Below are positions 15,616 to 25,772 of a stretch of 63,954 nucleotides of DNA, piece by piece. Source of the DNA: Puia dinghuensis. GTDB lineage: Bacteria > Bacteroidota > Bacteroidia > Chitinophagales > Chitinophagaceae. Position numbers and translations under genes: made by a program. Location of the stretch: assembly GCA_026225275.1 (NCBI GenBank), contig JAMFSL010000072.1, positions 1 to 63,954 on the forward strand, read 5' to 3'. The notes below the pieces were generated by a model, which saw only the letters and a list, made by a program, of their open reading frames with translations, was not told the origin of the DNA and did no database searches. Numbering within the stretch: position 1 is the stretch's first letter; every line of letters begins with the position of its first letter.

Positions 15616-17908
15616 CTTTCCTTTCATTTACGTCATTCACATCATGTGCGATTGGCAATTCTATTACGATCAGGGTTCCTTTATCTTTCTTTTGTCCGAT
15701 CTCGATCCTTCCGTTAAGATACGCAATTTTCGATCGGATCGTATCCAGCCCCTTGCCTTTCACTTTCGGGTTTTTATCGATACCCACCCCATCGTCCTCC
15801 ACCAGGATCGACACCTGGCCGCTATGCTCCACCAGCTCCAACAGCGCAAAAGTGGCTTGCGCATGTTTGACGATATTGTGCAGCATCTCCTGCAACATCC
15901 GGTAGAGATCATTCAAAAAAGGTGCCTGGTAAGCGCTGGTGTCCTCAAAACCGACAATCACGGCCTTTACCATTAATTTTTGGCTCAGGTTGATCGCTTC
16001 GACCATATCTTCTACAGCATGCCGGAAGCCATATTTTTCAATCATCAGCGGCGTCAGCCGGTGACTCAACTCGCGGATAGTTGTCGCCACAGAAAAAAGA
16101 ACTTCCTGCGCCTTTTGCAATTTCTGTTCGGATTTCGCATCTCCCCTGCCCTTTTCCAGCGTGGAGGACAGGTTGAGCGTCGCCAGGGACAACAGGCCGC
16201 CTACCTCGTCGTGCAATTGGTCGGCAATCTTTCGCCTTTCCCGTTCCTCCGCATCGATCGCCCCCTGCATGATCCCGATCCTGTGCTGCCGTTCCATCTC
16301 CCGGATCCTGTTTTCCTGCAGGGCCTCTTTCTGTCGGGCAATGTCCAAAGTCTGCCTTCTCCGTACATACAGGTTTCGCGAATAGCCTATTAACAGCAGG
16401 ACCAACAAACCGCTCAGTCCCAGGAACACGGAGAAATATAGCCGCTCACGGCGACTGTTCCGGATCCGGGCCTCACTCTCCTCATTCAGCCGGATGATCT
16501 GTTGTTCTTTATCCCGCAGCCTGACCTTGGCCTCGATTTCCTGGATCGCCCGGTAATGATTCAGGCTGGTCAACGAATCTTTAATAGCATAGAATTGTTC
16601 GAGAGCCTTCCCATATCCTGCATAATCGCCTTTGGCCTTCAGCAACTCGGCTTGATGCTTATAAAAATAGTAGCCATAAGCAGTATACAGCCTGGCGGGC
16701 AAAGCCGAACGCAGCGTAGCCAGCACACGTTCGGCTTCATTCAGCCTGTGTAGCCTTATTAGTTCATGCGCGTAATACAGTTCAGACGGCATCAGATGCA
16801 CCCCCTCCATACTGCCCATCTTATAAGCAGTCTCGTAATTCCGCAGCGCCTGTTCGTCCTGCCCGTCGTGCTCGGCCACCATGCCGGCTGCCAGAAAATA
16901 GCTGGCATAAGGAATTTTTTCTTCCGGCACCCTGAACAACTCGCGGCTCTGGCGCAGGTATTGCCGGGCCGAATCATACTGGCCCTGGTATGCTTTGATC
17001 ATGGCCAGCTCAGAATTGAAATAAGGCGCCTGCGGAGCGGCGGGATTAGGCCTGACCACTGCATCATACAACAGTTCGGCAAATTTTCCTGCGTTGTCAT
17101 AGTCCGCCAGCAGCAAATTGACCTGCACTAATTGAGCATAAATGCTGGGAGCCGCATTGCGGAAATAAAAATCGGTGCGCTCATAGAGCTTCGGCTTGTG
17201 GGTCAAGGTGGAATCTCTCGCCAGTTCCAGCAATGATTCCAATATCGCCACCTGCCGCTGCGGATCATAGCTGCAATAAATAGAGGCATAATTGTAACGT
17301 GCCGTGAACAATGCGTTCTTATCCGGAAGGCCAGTGGCTAGCCGCGTGGCCTCCATAAGGCTCTGTCCCATGGCGGCAGTATCCGAGAGATGCCCCATGG
17401 CGCCAAAAGTGTATAGAAAAGATAAGTTTTCCATGTCTCCCGCCCGGGCGGCTGAACGCTTGCCCATAAAAACATATTTATCCAGCGAATCGGTCTTTCC
17501 CCACTCCGCATACATCAGCGACATGCCCACCATCACCTCGTCGAAACGGCGGCTGTCGCCTGCCGCATTGTCCAGCGCTTGCCGGTAAAGGGTTTCGGCA
17601 TCCGCAAAATAGGCCAGCGATTCCTTAGCCCTCGCCCAGCCCATCAACAAAATATGTGTCCAGGCCTTGTTGCCTGTCTTCCGTACTGCCGGAACATATT
17701 CAGAAAGAATCTCATAACTGATATTGAGGTTGTTTTTCCCTATATCCTGCAGCAAATCACAGATGGCAAGGAAATTGCTCTCTGTAAGTGGCTGATGTTT
17801 CCAATGCGCCCACGCTGCCCTCGCTTCTTCGCCGGTATAATCACCGGCAAGGGCTATCGAAGTCGTCCAGCAACAACAGCCAATCCATAAAACAATTGAT
17901 TTTAACAT
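15587..17908 (-). CDS. TPR-containing sensor histidine kinase, NarX/HisKA_3 class
   Basis: Signal peptide or anchor at residues 1-22 (MLKSIVLWIGCCCW), then a periplasmic part of about 430 residues rich in TPR-like helices (YADAETLYRQALDNA, QALRNYETAYKMG). One membrane helix follows (LYFSVFLGLSGLLVLLLIG), then a coiled coil. The HisKA_3 domain has the phospho-histidine at about 566 in IADQLHDEVGG, and the ATPase domain has MLHNIVKHAQ and ILVEDDGVGID plus GKGLDTI. ATG 17908 is chosen; an upstream ATG at 17920 is also possible, and the frame is open to 18130. It works with the overlapping NarL-type regulator. Confidence 0.9.
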   Translation of the reverse strand: MLKSIVLWIGCCCWTTSIALAGDYTGEEARAAWAHWKHQPLTESNFLAICDLLQDIGKNNLNISYEILSEYVPAVRKTGNKAWTHILLMGWARAKESLAYFADAETLYRQALDNAAGDSRRFDEVMVGMSLMYAEWGKTDSLDKYVFMGKRSAARAGDMENLSFLYTFGAMGHLSDTAAMGQSLMEATRLATGLPDKNALFTARYNYASIYCSYDPQRQVAILESLLELARDSTLTHKPKLYERTDFYFRNAAPSIYAQLVQVNLLLADYDNAGKFAELLYDAVVRPNPAAPQAPYFNSELAMIKAYQGQYDSARQYLRQSRELFRVPEEKIPYASYFLAAGMVAEHDGQDEQALRNYETAYKMGSMEGVHLMPSELYYAHELIRLHRLNEAERVLATLRSALPARLYTAYGYYFYKHQAELLKAKGDYAGYGKALEQFYAIKDSLTSLNHYRAIQEIEAKVRLRDKEQQIIRLNEESEARIRNSRRERLYFSVFLGLSGLLVLLLIGYSRNLYVRRRQTLDIARQKEALQENRIREMERQHRIGIMQGAIDAEERERRKIADQLHDEVGGLLSLATLNLSSTLEKGRGDAKSEQKLQKAQEVLFSVATTIRELSHRLTPLMIEKYGFRHAVEDMVEAINLSQKLMVKAVIVGFEDTSAYQAPFLNDLYRMLQEMLHNIVKHAQATFALLELVEHSGQVSILVEDDGVGIDKNPKVKGKGLDTIRSKIAYLNGRIEIGQKKDKGTLIVIELPIAHDVNDVNERKDGFENNYSG

Positions 17909-17957
17909 TCGCAGAAACATTAAAAACAAATTAATACTGCGAAATATACAAAGGAAT

Positions 17958-19502
17958 ATGCACAGTGTAAAGCAAAGTGTTCGGCGGAGTGTAAAACAAT
18001 TCGTGGTATTATTAATAGCTCTTCCCCTGTCCTTCATTTCCCGTTGCCTCGCGCAACAGACCGATACCCTGCCGAATTCGCCCGCAGCAGCCAGAGGCCC
18101 TGAAGGCAAAATCGCTCGTTCTCCCGACAATTCGACCGTCAGTCATACTTCCGCTATCACCGCCGCCGCCTATCTGTCTTCTCCTTACCGGGCTTTTCCT
18201 CAACATCCCAATTATACGGCCGGTACGATCCTGCCCAACCATATCAGCCAGGAAGAAATGGACGATAGCGTCCGCAGTTTCTACCGTCAATGGAAGAAGC
18301 ATTATATTAAACCGGGATGCAGACAGGGTGAAAGTTACGTCTGGTTCGAAGGAACGAGGGGAACGAATATCTGCGTATCGGAAGGACAAGGTTATGGAAT
18401 GGTGATCGTTGCACTGATGGCTGGATTCGACTCCAGTGCCCAGGAGACCTACGATTGCCTCTATCGCTTTTACAAATCTCATCCCGCTATGAGTAGTTCA
18501 CACCTCATGGCCTGGATGCAAAACAAAGATTGCCTTAGCATCGACGGCGGTACGGCTACAGATGGAGACATGGATATTGCCTATTCCATGCTGCTGGCCG
18601 ATGCACAGTGGGGCCATCACAGCAATATACCCTATCGGGAAGAAGCACTGGCCATGATCGATGCCATTCGTCAGCGGGAAATCAACCCGGTAACGCATGT
18701 TGTGATGGAAGACGATAATGAATCGCCACGGAGCAAAGATTTTTATGATACCCGTTCATCCGATTTCATGCCCGATCATCTGCGCGCCTTCCGGGAGGCA
18801 ACCGGAGACCCGACCTGGGACACTGTGATCAATAATAATTACCGCATATTCCATTACCTGCAAAATACCTACAGCCCGGAAGCGGGCCTGATACCCGATT
18901 TCATCAAACATACCCGCGTTGGGGTCGGTCGGGGCTTTAATGCAGTCCCTGGTTCGGATAGTCTCGGCCAGCAGGTTCACGGTGACGGCCCCGTGTCAGA
19001 CGATGACGCCAACCTCTACGCCGAGCCGGCACAGGCTAATTATCTCGAGTCCAAATATGACGGTCAATATAACTTCAATGCCTGCCGCGTGCCTTGGCGG
19101 GTGTCGACGGATTACCTGATTTCCGGCGATCCTCAGGCTGCTGCGTTCCTGACCAGGATCAATAGCTGGATCCGCGGTACCACGAAGGGAAACCCTGATA
19201 ATATTTCCGCGGGATATAACCTTTCTGGCGAAGATTTACCCCATCGCTATTTCGAAGCACTATGCTTCATCTGTCCTTTTGCAGTAGCCGCTATGTCCAG
19301 CTCCGACAACCAGGACTGGTTGAATAAATGCTGGGATTATATTATACGCTTCAAACTAAAAGACTTCGACTATTACGATAATAGCATCAAGATGCAAAGT
19401 CTGATCATCCTCTCCGGCAACTACTGGACGCCGCGTCCTCCTGCCGGAGACATACTGACCAGTACCAATACCGGTCAGGCCCCTGCGCAACAGGCTAAAT
19501 AA
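17958..19502 (+). CDS. Glycoside hydrolase family 8 (endoglucanase/xylanase-type)
   Basis: Secreted inverting endo-acting glycanase. A long signal peptide (about residues 1-32, ending SRCLAQ) precedes a low-complexity stretch and the (alpha/alpha)6 barrel. The catalytic proton donor is Glu142 in CVSEGQGYGM, and the conserved TATDGDMDIAYSML at 199-212 carries the aspartates of the substrate site. Other family marks are PDHLRAF and NFNACRVPWR. GH8 enzymes cut beta-1,4-glucan, xylan, chitosan or lichenan; this sequence does not decide which. AAAGGA just before the ATG is a good ribosome site. It is divergent from the kinase gene by 49 bases. Confidence 0.92.
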   Translation: MHSVKQSVRRSVKQFVVLLIALPLSFISRCLAQQTDTLPNSPAAARGPEGKIARSPDNSTVSHTSAITAAAYLSSPYRAFPQHPNYTAGTILPNHISQEEMDDSVRSFYRQWKKHYIKPGCRQGESYVWFEGTRGTNICVSEGQGYGMVIVALMAGFDSSAQETYDCLYRFYKSHPAMSSSHLMAWMQNKDCLSIDGGTATDGDMDIAYSMLLADAQWGHHSNIPYREEALAMIDAIRQREINPVTHVVMEDDNESPRSKDFYDTRSSDFMPDHLRAFREATGDPTWDTVINNNYRIFHYLQNTYSPEAGLIPDFIKHTRVGVGRGFNAVPGSDSLGQQVHGDGPVSDDDANLYAEPAQANYLESKYDGQYNFNACRVPWRVSTDYLISGDPQAAAFLTRINSWIRGTTKGNPDNISAGYNLSGEDLPHRYFEALCFICPFAVAAMSSSDNQDWLNKCWDYIIRFKLKDFDYYDNSIKMQSLIILSGNYWTPRPPAGDILTSTNTGQAPAQQAK

Positions 19503-19522
19503 ACCTGCTCAACAAGCTAAAT

Positions 19523-19548
19523 AAAAAACCGCGGCTTTAACACCGCGG
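19523..19548 (-). terminator. Terminator of the RND operon
   Basis: On the minus strand CCGCGG pairs with CCGCGG (19529-19548) around an eight-base loop and is followed by six T residues. It may also stop GH8 transcripts weakly from the other side. Confidence 0.7.
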
Positions 19549-19595
19549 CTCAAAGTCCCCAATCGGGGTGGCTTTTATCATTTATTTTTCATCGC

Positions 19596-20849
19596 TCAAT
19601 GCCCGGCCTGGCTATTCGGCGTGCCTTGGACACCCTGGTCTTTACCACTCTGCACCGGCTTGCCTGCATTGATACGCATTCCATTCCTTGTCTCTTCGCT
19701 GGCCTTTTGCACCAGCAGATCGCCTTCCCGGAGGCTGTCACTGTAGACCTCTATCTTGCCGCCTTCCGAACGACCTAACCTTATATATACCCATTCCGCC
19801 GTAGAATCGGGCGTCACCCGGACGACGAATACCTTTTCCGTCCCATTGACGACGGCCGAAGAAGGCACGACGAAAGTACTATCCCTGGAAGGCAACGGCA
19901 AATTTACTTCCGCCACCATGCCTGGCAATAACGTCTTGTCATTGCTGTACACATCCATTTCCACTCTTTCTGCCCGCAGCCGGTTGTCCAGCGCACCGGC
20001 CAGCCTGCGCACCTTTGCCGTGAACTTTTGATCAGGCAGAGCCTTTACGGTGAACTTCACTTCATTCTGTTGATACAGGAACCCGGTATAAGCCTCAGGT
20101 ACCGAAACAACCAGTCGCATATGCTTCTGCTGCTGTAAGGTGAACATTGGTAATGCCTGTCCCTGACCCGAAGGACCGACATAAGCGCCGGGGTTGGTAT
20201 TCCTCGCGCTGATGACCCCATCGAACGGCGCCCGGATCTCCAGGTATTTTAATGTCTCGGCAACTTCATTGTATGCGGCCTTTAACGCTTCCAGCTGCGC
20301 ATAGTCCGACTTCTGCCTGGCGTCGGCCTGATCGATATCGTTCGGCGAGATCGTGCCGGGCGTCTTGGCGGTCTCTACCACCCGGTCATAGCTGGCCTTG
20401 TCGGCAATATAAATAGCCTCCTGGGCCTTCTCCCTCGACAAAGCGGTCGCCAGCTGACTTTGGATCTCGGGCGCCTCCATAGTCGCCAGCAACTGACCTT
20501 CCCTCACTTCGGAGCCGATATCCACATATAATTTTTTAACGAAGCTGGCGATTTTCGCATACAGGTCTACCTGGTAAAAGGCTTCCAGCTCGCCAGGGAC
20601 ATACAAGGTCGTTGAAAGCCTGCCCTTTTGCAGTGCAACGACAGGCGTTATCGCAGCGCTGTCTTTCTGGCCGGCGCCTGCGCTATCATTCTTATGGTCG
20701 CCCGGATTTTTGTTGCTGCTGTCGGACTGGCCGTTACCCTGGCTGTCTTTGTTCTTGGCTTCCCCGTCCGAGGACGAACAGCCGCTCAACACACCCAGCA
20801 TGAGCAGGGCAGCCGCGAGCAGGACGATGGATGAGCGTTTATTTTTCAT
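19596..20849 (-). CDS. RND efflux membrane fusion protein (periplasmic adaptor)
   Basis: A lipoprotein signal is clear: AAALLMLGVLSGCSSSDG, lipidated at the cysteine near residue 21, then a Ser/Asn/Lys linker. The AcrA-type fold follows: barrel-sandwich (VDLYAKIASFVKKLYVDIGS and LEIRAPFDGVISARNTNPGA), a helical hairpin, then the beta-barrel. The ATG at 20849 (MKNKRSS) is nearest the family start; 20858 and 20861 are alternatives. It overlaps the permease gene by 11 bases. It bridges the permease and TolC across the periplasm. Confidence 0.92.
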   Translation of the reverse strand: MKNKRSSIVLLAAALLMLGVLSGCSSSDGEAKNKDSQGNGQSDSSNKNPGDHKNDSAGAGQKDSAAITPVVALQKGRLSTTLYVPGELEAFYQVDLYAKIASFVKKLYVDIGSEVREGQLLATMEAPEIQSQLATALSREKAQEAIYIADKASYDRVVETAKTPGTISPNDIDQADARQKSDYAQLEALKAAYNEVAETLKYLEIRAPFDGVISARNTNPGAYVGPSGQGQALPMFTLQQQKHMRLVVSVPEAYTGFLYQQNEVKFTVKALPDQKFTAKVRRLAGALDNRLRAERVEMDVYSNDKTLLPGMVAEVNLPLPSRDSTFVVPSSAVVNGTEKVFVVRVTPDSTAEWVYIRLGRSEGGKIEVYSDSLREGDLLVQKASEETRNGMRINAGKPVQSGKDQGVQGTPNSQAGH

Positions 20850-23800
20850 TGTGTTCATCATTTTTTTGTTCGTTGTTGTTCTTTGGTTGGTCGTCGTTGT
20901 TCTTTTTGGCGTCTTTCTCGTCGACCTGGTGCTCATACAGCGATGGGATATAATGCGTGCTTTCCTTATCGGCAGGATCCAGCGAAGGCGACGTAGTACT
21001 CGTCTTCTTTTGTACCCAGGCAAAAAACACCGGCAGAATGAACAGCGCGGCAAAGGTACTCGCGATCAGCCCGCCGATGACTGCCCGACCGAGCGGTGCG
21101 GCCTGGTCACCAGCCTCACCGAGACCCGATGCCATGGGGATCATCCCCACCACCATCGCCACACTGGTCATCAGGATGGGACGAAGCCGCGTACCCGCCG
21201 CCTCATGCGCCGCCTTGATGGAATCCCCCGATATCAACCGTACTTCCTCCGCATTGGTCACCAGCAGAACGGAGTTCGAAATAGATACGCCGACGGACAT
21301 GATCATGCCCATATACGACTGGAGGTTCAACGTGGCGCCGGTCAGCATCAGTATGGCCAGCGATCCCAGCAATACCGCCGGCACGGTAGACATGGCCACC
21401 AGCGCCACCTTGAATGACTGGAAGTTGGCTGCCAGCATGAGATAGATCACAATGATGGCGATGATCAGGCCACCCTGCAGGCTGTCCAGCGTGTCGAGCA
21501 GGACATTCGAAAGTCCCCTGACCTCTACCTGCAATCCGCGCGGCAGCTTGCCCAGACTCGCAACAGCTTTCTGCACATCGGTTGTCGCATGGCCCAAATC
21601 CTTTTTTTGCAGGTTAGCCGTGACGAATAATTCCGGCACCGCACCCAGGTCATCGGCCTCTCCGTATACCGTATCCCGTTTCAATGATGCCAGATCGTTC
21701 AGCACTGGAAGTTGTTGGTTAGGAATGACGGAAGTTTCACCGATATCGTGAATGCTGGTCATCTCGTTCTCCGGTACTTGCACCTGCACAAAATAGGAGA
21801 GGTTGGAAGTGTGATCCTGCCAGACCTGCTTGTCCGTAAACCGCGAGGAAGAGGTGGCCGCTATCAGCGAACGGTTGATCTCATTAGCGTTGGCGCCCAG
21901 CTGCGCAGCCCGGACGCGGTCGATATTGATATCGACAGCAGGATAATGAATGGCTTCGTCGATCTGCACGTCCCGCATGTAGGGGATCTGCTTCAGCTTG
22001 GCGACAATACTGTCGGCATAAGCCTCATTCTGTTTCTTATTCCTTCCGCTGAGGGCAACCTCGATAGGGGTCGGCGACCCCTGGCTGAGGATCTTACTGG
22101 TCAGCTCGATGGGCTCGAAAGACACTTTCAACTCGGGCATGTCCTGCTTCACATGGCGACGAAAATCTTCTTCGAGCTCGTCCATATTGACTTTAAAATC
22201 TTCCTTCAGCGCGGCCTGTAATACAGCCTCCTGCGGCCCGGCCATGAATAGGTAGATGGGGTTGGTGGAGAATTGGCTGCCATGCATGCCGACCATGGCA
22301 GAGGTCACTTCCACATTACTATGGCCGACCATCGTATCCAGAATATGCAGGGCCTTCAATGTGTAGAGCTCGGTCCGCTCGATACGGGTGCCGTCAGGGC
22401 CCCTCAACCTGACCTGGAACTGACCCGCATTGGAATGTGGCAACACATCCCGGCCGATATGGGAGAGGATAAGATAGGCGCCGCCCAGCCCTACAATGGC
22501 ATAGACGATCACGATCACCGCACGGTAAGGCATCATCCTGTCAGTGAAACGCAAAAAGCGTTTGCGGAATTTATCGAATCTCTTTTCTTTTTTCCCTTCT
22601 CCTCCTGCCGAATCCTGTTTTTCCAGCAGCTTCTGCTTTTCTTCCGCCAGGTTCGCCTCATCTTCGGGGTTCAGACCGGAAGCCTTGTATTCCTCCTCAT
22701 CGGATTGGAATTCCTTATCCCCATCCTTCTTATGCTTCTTCATCATCCAGTTGGCCAGCACGGGTACGAAGGTCTGCGCCATCATATAGGAAGTGACCAT
22801 GCAAAAGCCGATGGCCAGCGCCAGCGGCAGGAACAACGCGCCGGGAATACCGCTCATCGAAAAAGCGGGAGCGAATACCGCCAAAATACAAAACAGGATC
22901 AGCAACTTTGAGAAAGCGATTTCTCTACACGCATCCCAGATCGCCAGCGATTTTGGCTTCCCAAGATCGAGATGCTGGTGAATATTTTCTATGGTCACGG
23001 TCGATTCATCCACCAGGATCCCGATGGCCAGCGACAGGCCGCTGAGGGTCATGATATTGATGGTCTGCCCGGCTAATTTGAGGAAAAGAATACCGGCAAT
23101 GACGCAGACAGGGATCGTAATGATCACGATCGTAGCACCCCTTACGTCCCCGAGGAATAATAACACCATCAGCCCCGTCAGGATGGCGCCGATAGCCCCT
23201 TCTTCCAGCAGGTTCTTGACGGCGTTGATAACATAGACGGACTGGTCGAATTCATACGACAGCTTGACGTCCTCCGGCAGCTGCGACTGAAACCGGGGTA
23301 ACGCCTTCTTCAGATCCTGTACGACCTGCCATGTCGAAGCCGTGGAGGATTTGGTGACAGGAAGATAGACGCTTCGTTTACCATTGATCAGCGCATACCC
23401 TGCAGTGATATCCGCGGCATCTTCCACCCTGGCTACATCCTTCAGGTATACGTTCTGCACCCCGTTATAAAAAATGGGGATATCCTCGAATTCTTTAACA
23501 GTCGCGATCGTCGAGTTGGTAGGCGTAAAATAGTTCAGATCGCCGATGCGCACAGTCCCGGATGGCGTGGCCTGGTTATTCAGATCCAGCGCAGTGACCA
23601 ACTGGTCGACGGTCAGGTTGTGCTGTCGCAGCAGATCGGGGTCGGCCTTAATGACCACCGTACGGGCATTACCGCCAAAAGGCGCTGGCGCCACCAACCC
23701 CGGAACACTGCTAAAGTTGGCACGGACATAGACGTTGGCCAGATCCTGCAATTCGTTATTACTCCGGGTGGGACTGCTGAGCACCAACTGCCCGACCGGC

Positions 23801-24207
23801 AGCGTGCTGGCATCGAAACGCAGGATAAAGGGCGGTTGCGAACCAGGTGGGAAACTCGCCTGGGCCCGATTGGCATAAGAGACCACTTCCGCCGCCGCCT
23901 GTGCCATATTCGTACCTTCATAAAACGTCAGTTTGATCAACGTCAGCCCCTGGATATTGCGCGACTCGATCTGCTTGACGCCGCTGACATACAATAACAG
24001 GTTAACATACTGTTTGCCGAAATACGTCTCCATCTGGTCGGGCGTGAATCCGCCATACGGATGCGAAATATAGATCACCGGCAGATTCAGATTGGGGAAG
24101 ATGTCGATCTTGATACTCCGTACGGCGCTGATACCAAAGAAAAAGATACCCGCCACCAACACCAGGATAGTGATAGGTTTTCTGAGCGCTGTTCTGATTA
24201 ATCCCAT
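20839..24207 (-). CDS. RND efflux permease, AcrB/HAE-like
   Basis: Inner-membrane proton-driven drug or metal exporter of 1122 residues with the usual twelve helices and two large periplasmic loops. The fourth helix reads GILVDESTVTIENIHQHL: the usual Asp-Asp pair is Asp-Glu. The tenth helix reads SVGVSISNSVLLVTNAEEV, where AcrB carries the essential lysine in A-K-N-A; here serine replaces it. A charged cytoplasmic loop between the halves (about 500-560) has many Lys and Glu. The C terminus is Asn/Gln/Glu/Lys-rich. It lies between tolC-like and adaptor genes on one strand. The substrate is not predictable. Confidence 0.93.
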   Translation of the reverse strand: MGLIRTALRKPITILVLVAGIFFFGISAVRSIKIDIFPNLNLPVIYISHPYGGFTPDQMETYFGKQYVNLLLYVSGVKQIESRNIQGLTLIKLTFYEGTNMAQAAAEVVSYANRAQASFPPGSQPPFILRFDASTLPVGQLVLSSPTRSNNELQDLANVYVRANFSSVPGLVAPAPFGGNARTVVIKADPDLLRQHNLTVDQLVTALDLNNQATPSGTVRIGDLNYFTPTNSTIATVKEFEDIPIFYNGVQNVYLKDVARVEDAADITAGYALINGKRSVYLPVTKSSTASTWQVVQDLKKALPRFQSQLPEDVKLSYEFDQSVYVINAVKNLLEEGAIGAILTGLMVLLFLGDVRGATIVIITIPVCVIAGILFLKLAGQTINIMTLSGLSLAIGILVDESTVTIENIHQHLDLGKPKSLAIWDACREIAFSKLLILFCILAVFAPAFSMSGIPGALFLPLALAIGFCMVTSYMMAQTFVPVLANWMMKKHKKDGDKEFQSDEEEYKASGLNPEDEANLAEEKQKLLEKQDSAGGEGKKEKRFDKFRKRFLRFTDRMMPYRAVIVIVYAIVGLGGAYLILSHIGRDVLPHSNAGQFQVRLRGPDGTRIERTELYTLKALHILDTMVGHSNVEVTSAMVGMHGSQFSTNPIYLFMAGPQEAVLQAALKEDFKVNMDELEEDFRRHVKQDMPELKVSFEPIELTSKILSQGSPTPIEVALSGRNKKQNEAYADSIVAKLKQIPYMRDVQIDEAIHYPAVDINIDRVRAAQLGANANEINRSLIAATSSSRFTDKQVWQDHTSNLSYFVQVQVPENEMTSIHDIGETSVIPNQQLPVLNDLASLKRDTVYGEADDLGAVPELFVTANLQKKDLGHATTDVQKAVASLGKLPRGLQVEVRGLSNVLLDTLDSLQGGLIIAIIVIYLMLAANFQSFKVALVAMSTVPAVLLGSLAILMLTGATLNLQSYMGMIMSVGVSISNSVLLVTNAEEVRLISGDSIKAAHEAAGTRLRPILMTSVAMVVGMIPMASGLGEAGDQAAPLGRAVIGGLIASTFAALFILPVFFAWVQKKTSTTSPSLDPADKESTHYIPSLYEHQVDEKDAKKNNDDQPKNNNEQKNDEHNEK

Positions 24208-24221
24208 GACTGATATTTCAA

Positions 24222-25658
24222 TTAAAATTCATTAAAAAACAAATTGAAGTCGCCGGTGGAAGCAGCTTTGTACAAAAGGGCCTGCCACACGTTGGTGTCG
24301 ATGACGTCCCTTTGCGTTTCAGCCTGGTTGAGGATGAAAGCCGCTGTCGTCACATCCACGATCGTCGCCAATCCATTCTTATATAAAGTTTCTTTCTGGA
24401 TATAGGCGTCCGAAGCCGCCTTCACCTGCACCGGCGCCTCACGGTAGTTCTCCAGCGCATTCCGGATCCTCGTCTCGGCCAGGATCACCTGGGCCTGCAG
24501 TTCCTGGACCACCACCCCATATTCTTCCCGCAACCCTTCCGTCGTGAAATTCTGCGCCGCGACCTGGTGATGGACCCTGAACGGGCTGGTTATATCCCAG
24601 TACACACCGACGCCGACCAGGTAGTTGGCTGTCTCGAAGCCTACACCTTTGAAATAATTCGGGGTATAGCCATTGGCATTGCTTCCGGCGCTGCCATTGG
24701 TGCCGTAGTTGTAATCGAATCCCGTCCCCCGGTCCTGGAATACCCCGAGCAACGAAAAGGTAGGATAGGCAAGCGTCCGCAGATATCTCGCCTGTTGATT
24801 GCTGACTGCGACACGTTCTTCGTAGAATTTCAGCAAAGGATGGGCATTCAACGGCTGGGCGGCCGGACTGGCCAATGATGATGGGACGTTGGTAACAAAG
24901 GCGGAATCCAGCGTATAATTATTCGAATCCGGCGGCCGCACCTGCATTTGCTGCGCCAGTTGATTGGCATATTCCTGCTCAGCCTCGATGGAATTGGTCA
25001 GCGCGATCCTCGCAGCGGAGACTTCCGCATGGGAGAGAGAAGAGTCGACGCCGGGATTAAGCCCGCTCCTGGCACGTGCCGTCACGACGGTGTCGAAAGC
25101 CAAAGCCCGGTCAAGATTTTTTTTCTGGGAAATGATCAGCTTTTGGGCAGCCAGCAGTTGAAGATAAGCGCCTGAGACCCGTACGCTTTGCTCAAAACGT
25201 TCCTGATCGAGATCACTTTGGTTTTGATTGAGCATGGATTCGGCCGCCCTGGTCAATTCTTTGTACTTGCCGAACTGGAAGAAGTCCCAGTTAATATTGG
25301 TCCAGTAAAGCGCGCCGAACGCCGCGTTCCAGTTCTGCGTCGCAAACACCGGACCGCTACTGGCTACCGGCGCCACCTTATACCCGGCCAAAGGCCCATA
25401 ATTGGAGTTGGCAGTGCCATATACCTGCTGGGCGGCTAAACTGACATCCGGAAGATATTGCGACTTGGCCAGCTGTACATTCTGCTGGGCTGCTTTGACA
25501 TAATACGCTTTGGCGCGGATTGTGCCATAATTGGTCAGGGCAGTTTGCACTGCCTGCCTGAGGGTCAGCGCCTGGGCGATGGCCCTGGCCGACGGTATAC
25601 TGAGCAGTAGGATTCCCAAAAGGCCCGAAGACAGACCGGTTCGTAACTGTTTTGACAT
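24222..25658 (-). CDS. TolC-family outer-membrane efflux protein
   Basis: A signal peptide (LGILLLSIPSARAIAQA) starts at ATG 25658; the frame is open to 25733. The two internal repeats of an OEP protein are visible as paired long helices: TLRQAVQTALTNYGTIRAKA at the first and the late AETRIRNALENYREAPVQVK at the second. QLLAAQKLIISQKKNLDRAL is a coiled-coil segment. At 478 residues it has typical length. First gene of the efflux operon, 15 bases before the permease, and 115 bases after the kinase gene; it supplies the outer-membrane channel. Confidence 0.92.
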   Translation of the reverse strand: MSKQLRTGLSSGLLGILLLSIPSARAIAQALTLRQAVQTALTNYGTIRAKAYYVKAAQQNVQLAKSQYLPDVSLAAQQVYGTANSNYGPLAGYKVAPVASSGPVFATQNWNAAFGALYWTNINWDFFQFGKYKELTRAAESMLNQNQSDLDQERFEQSVRVSGAYLQLLAAQKLIISQKKNLDRALAFDTVVTARARSGLNPGVDSSLSHAEVSAARIALTNSIEAEQEYANQLAQQMQVRPPDSNNYTLDSAFVTNVPSSLASPAAQPLNAHPLLKFYEERVAVSNQQARYLRTLAYPTFSLLGVFQDRGTGFDYNYGTNGSAGSNANGYTPNYFKGVGFETANYLVGVGVYWDITSPFRVHHQVAAQNFTTEGLREEYGVVVQELQAQVILAETRIRNALENYREAPVQVKAASDAYIQKETLYKNGLATIVDVTTAAFILNQAETQRDVIDTNVWQALLYKAASTGDFNLFFNEF

Positions 25659-25772
25659 GGTAAAAGAACTGTTTTTTCTTTCTGCTAAAATGCTGTTGTC
25701 CGGACGTTTTTTATATCCGAAAATGCCGGACATGCCGATAGACTATCTTATGGCTGCAACGTGGGTAGTTTA

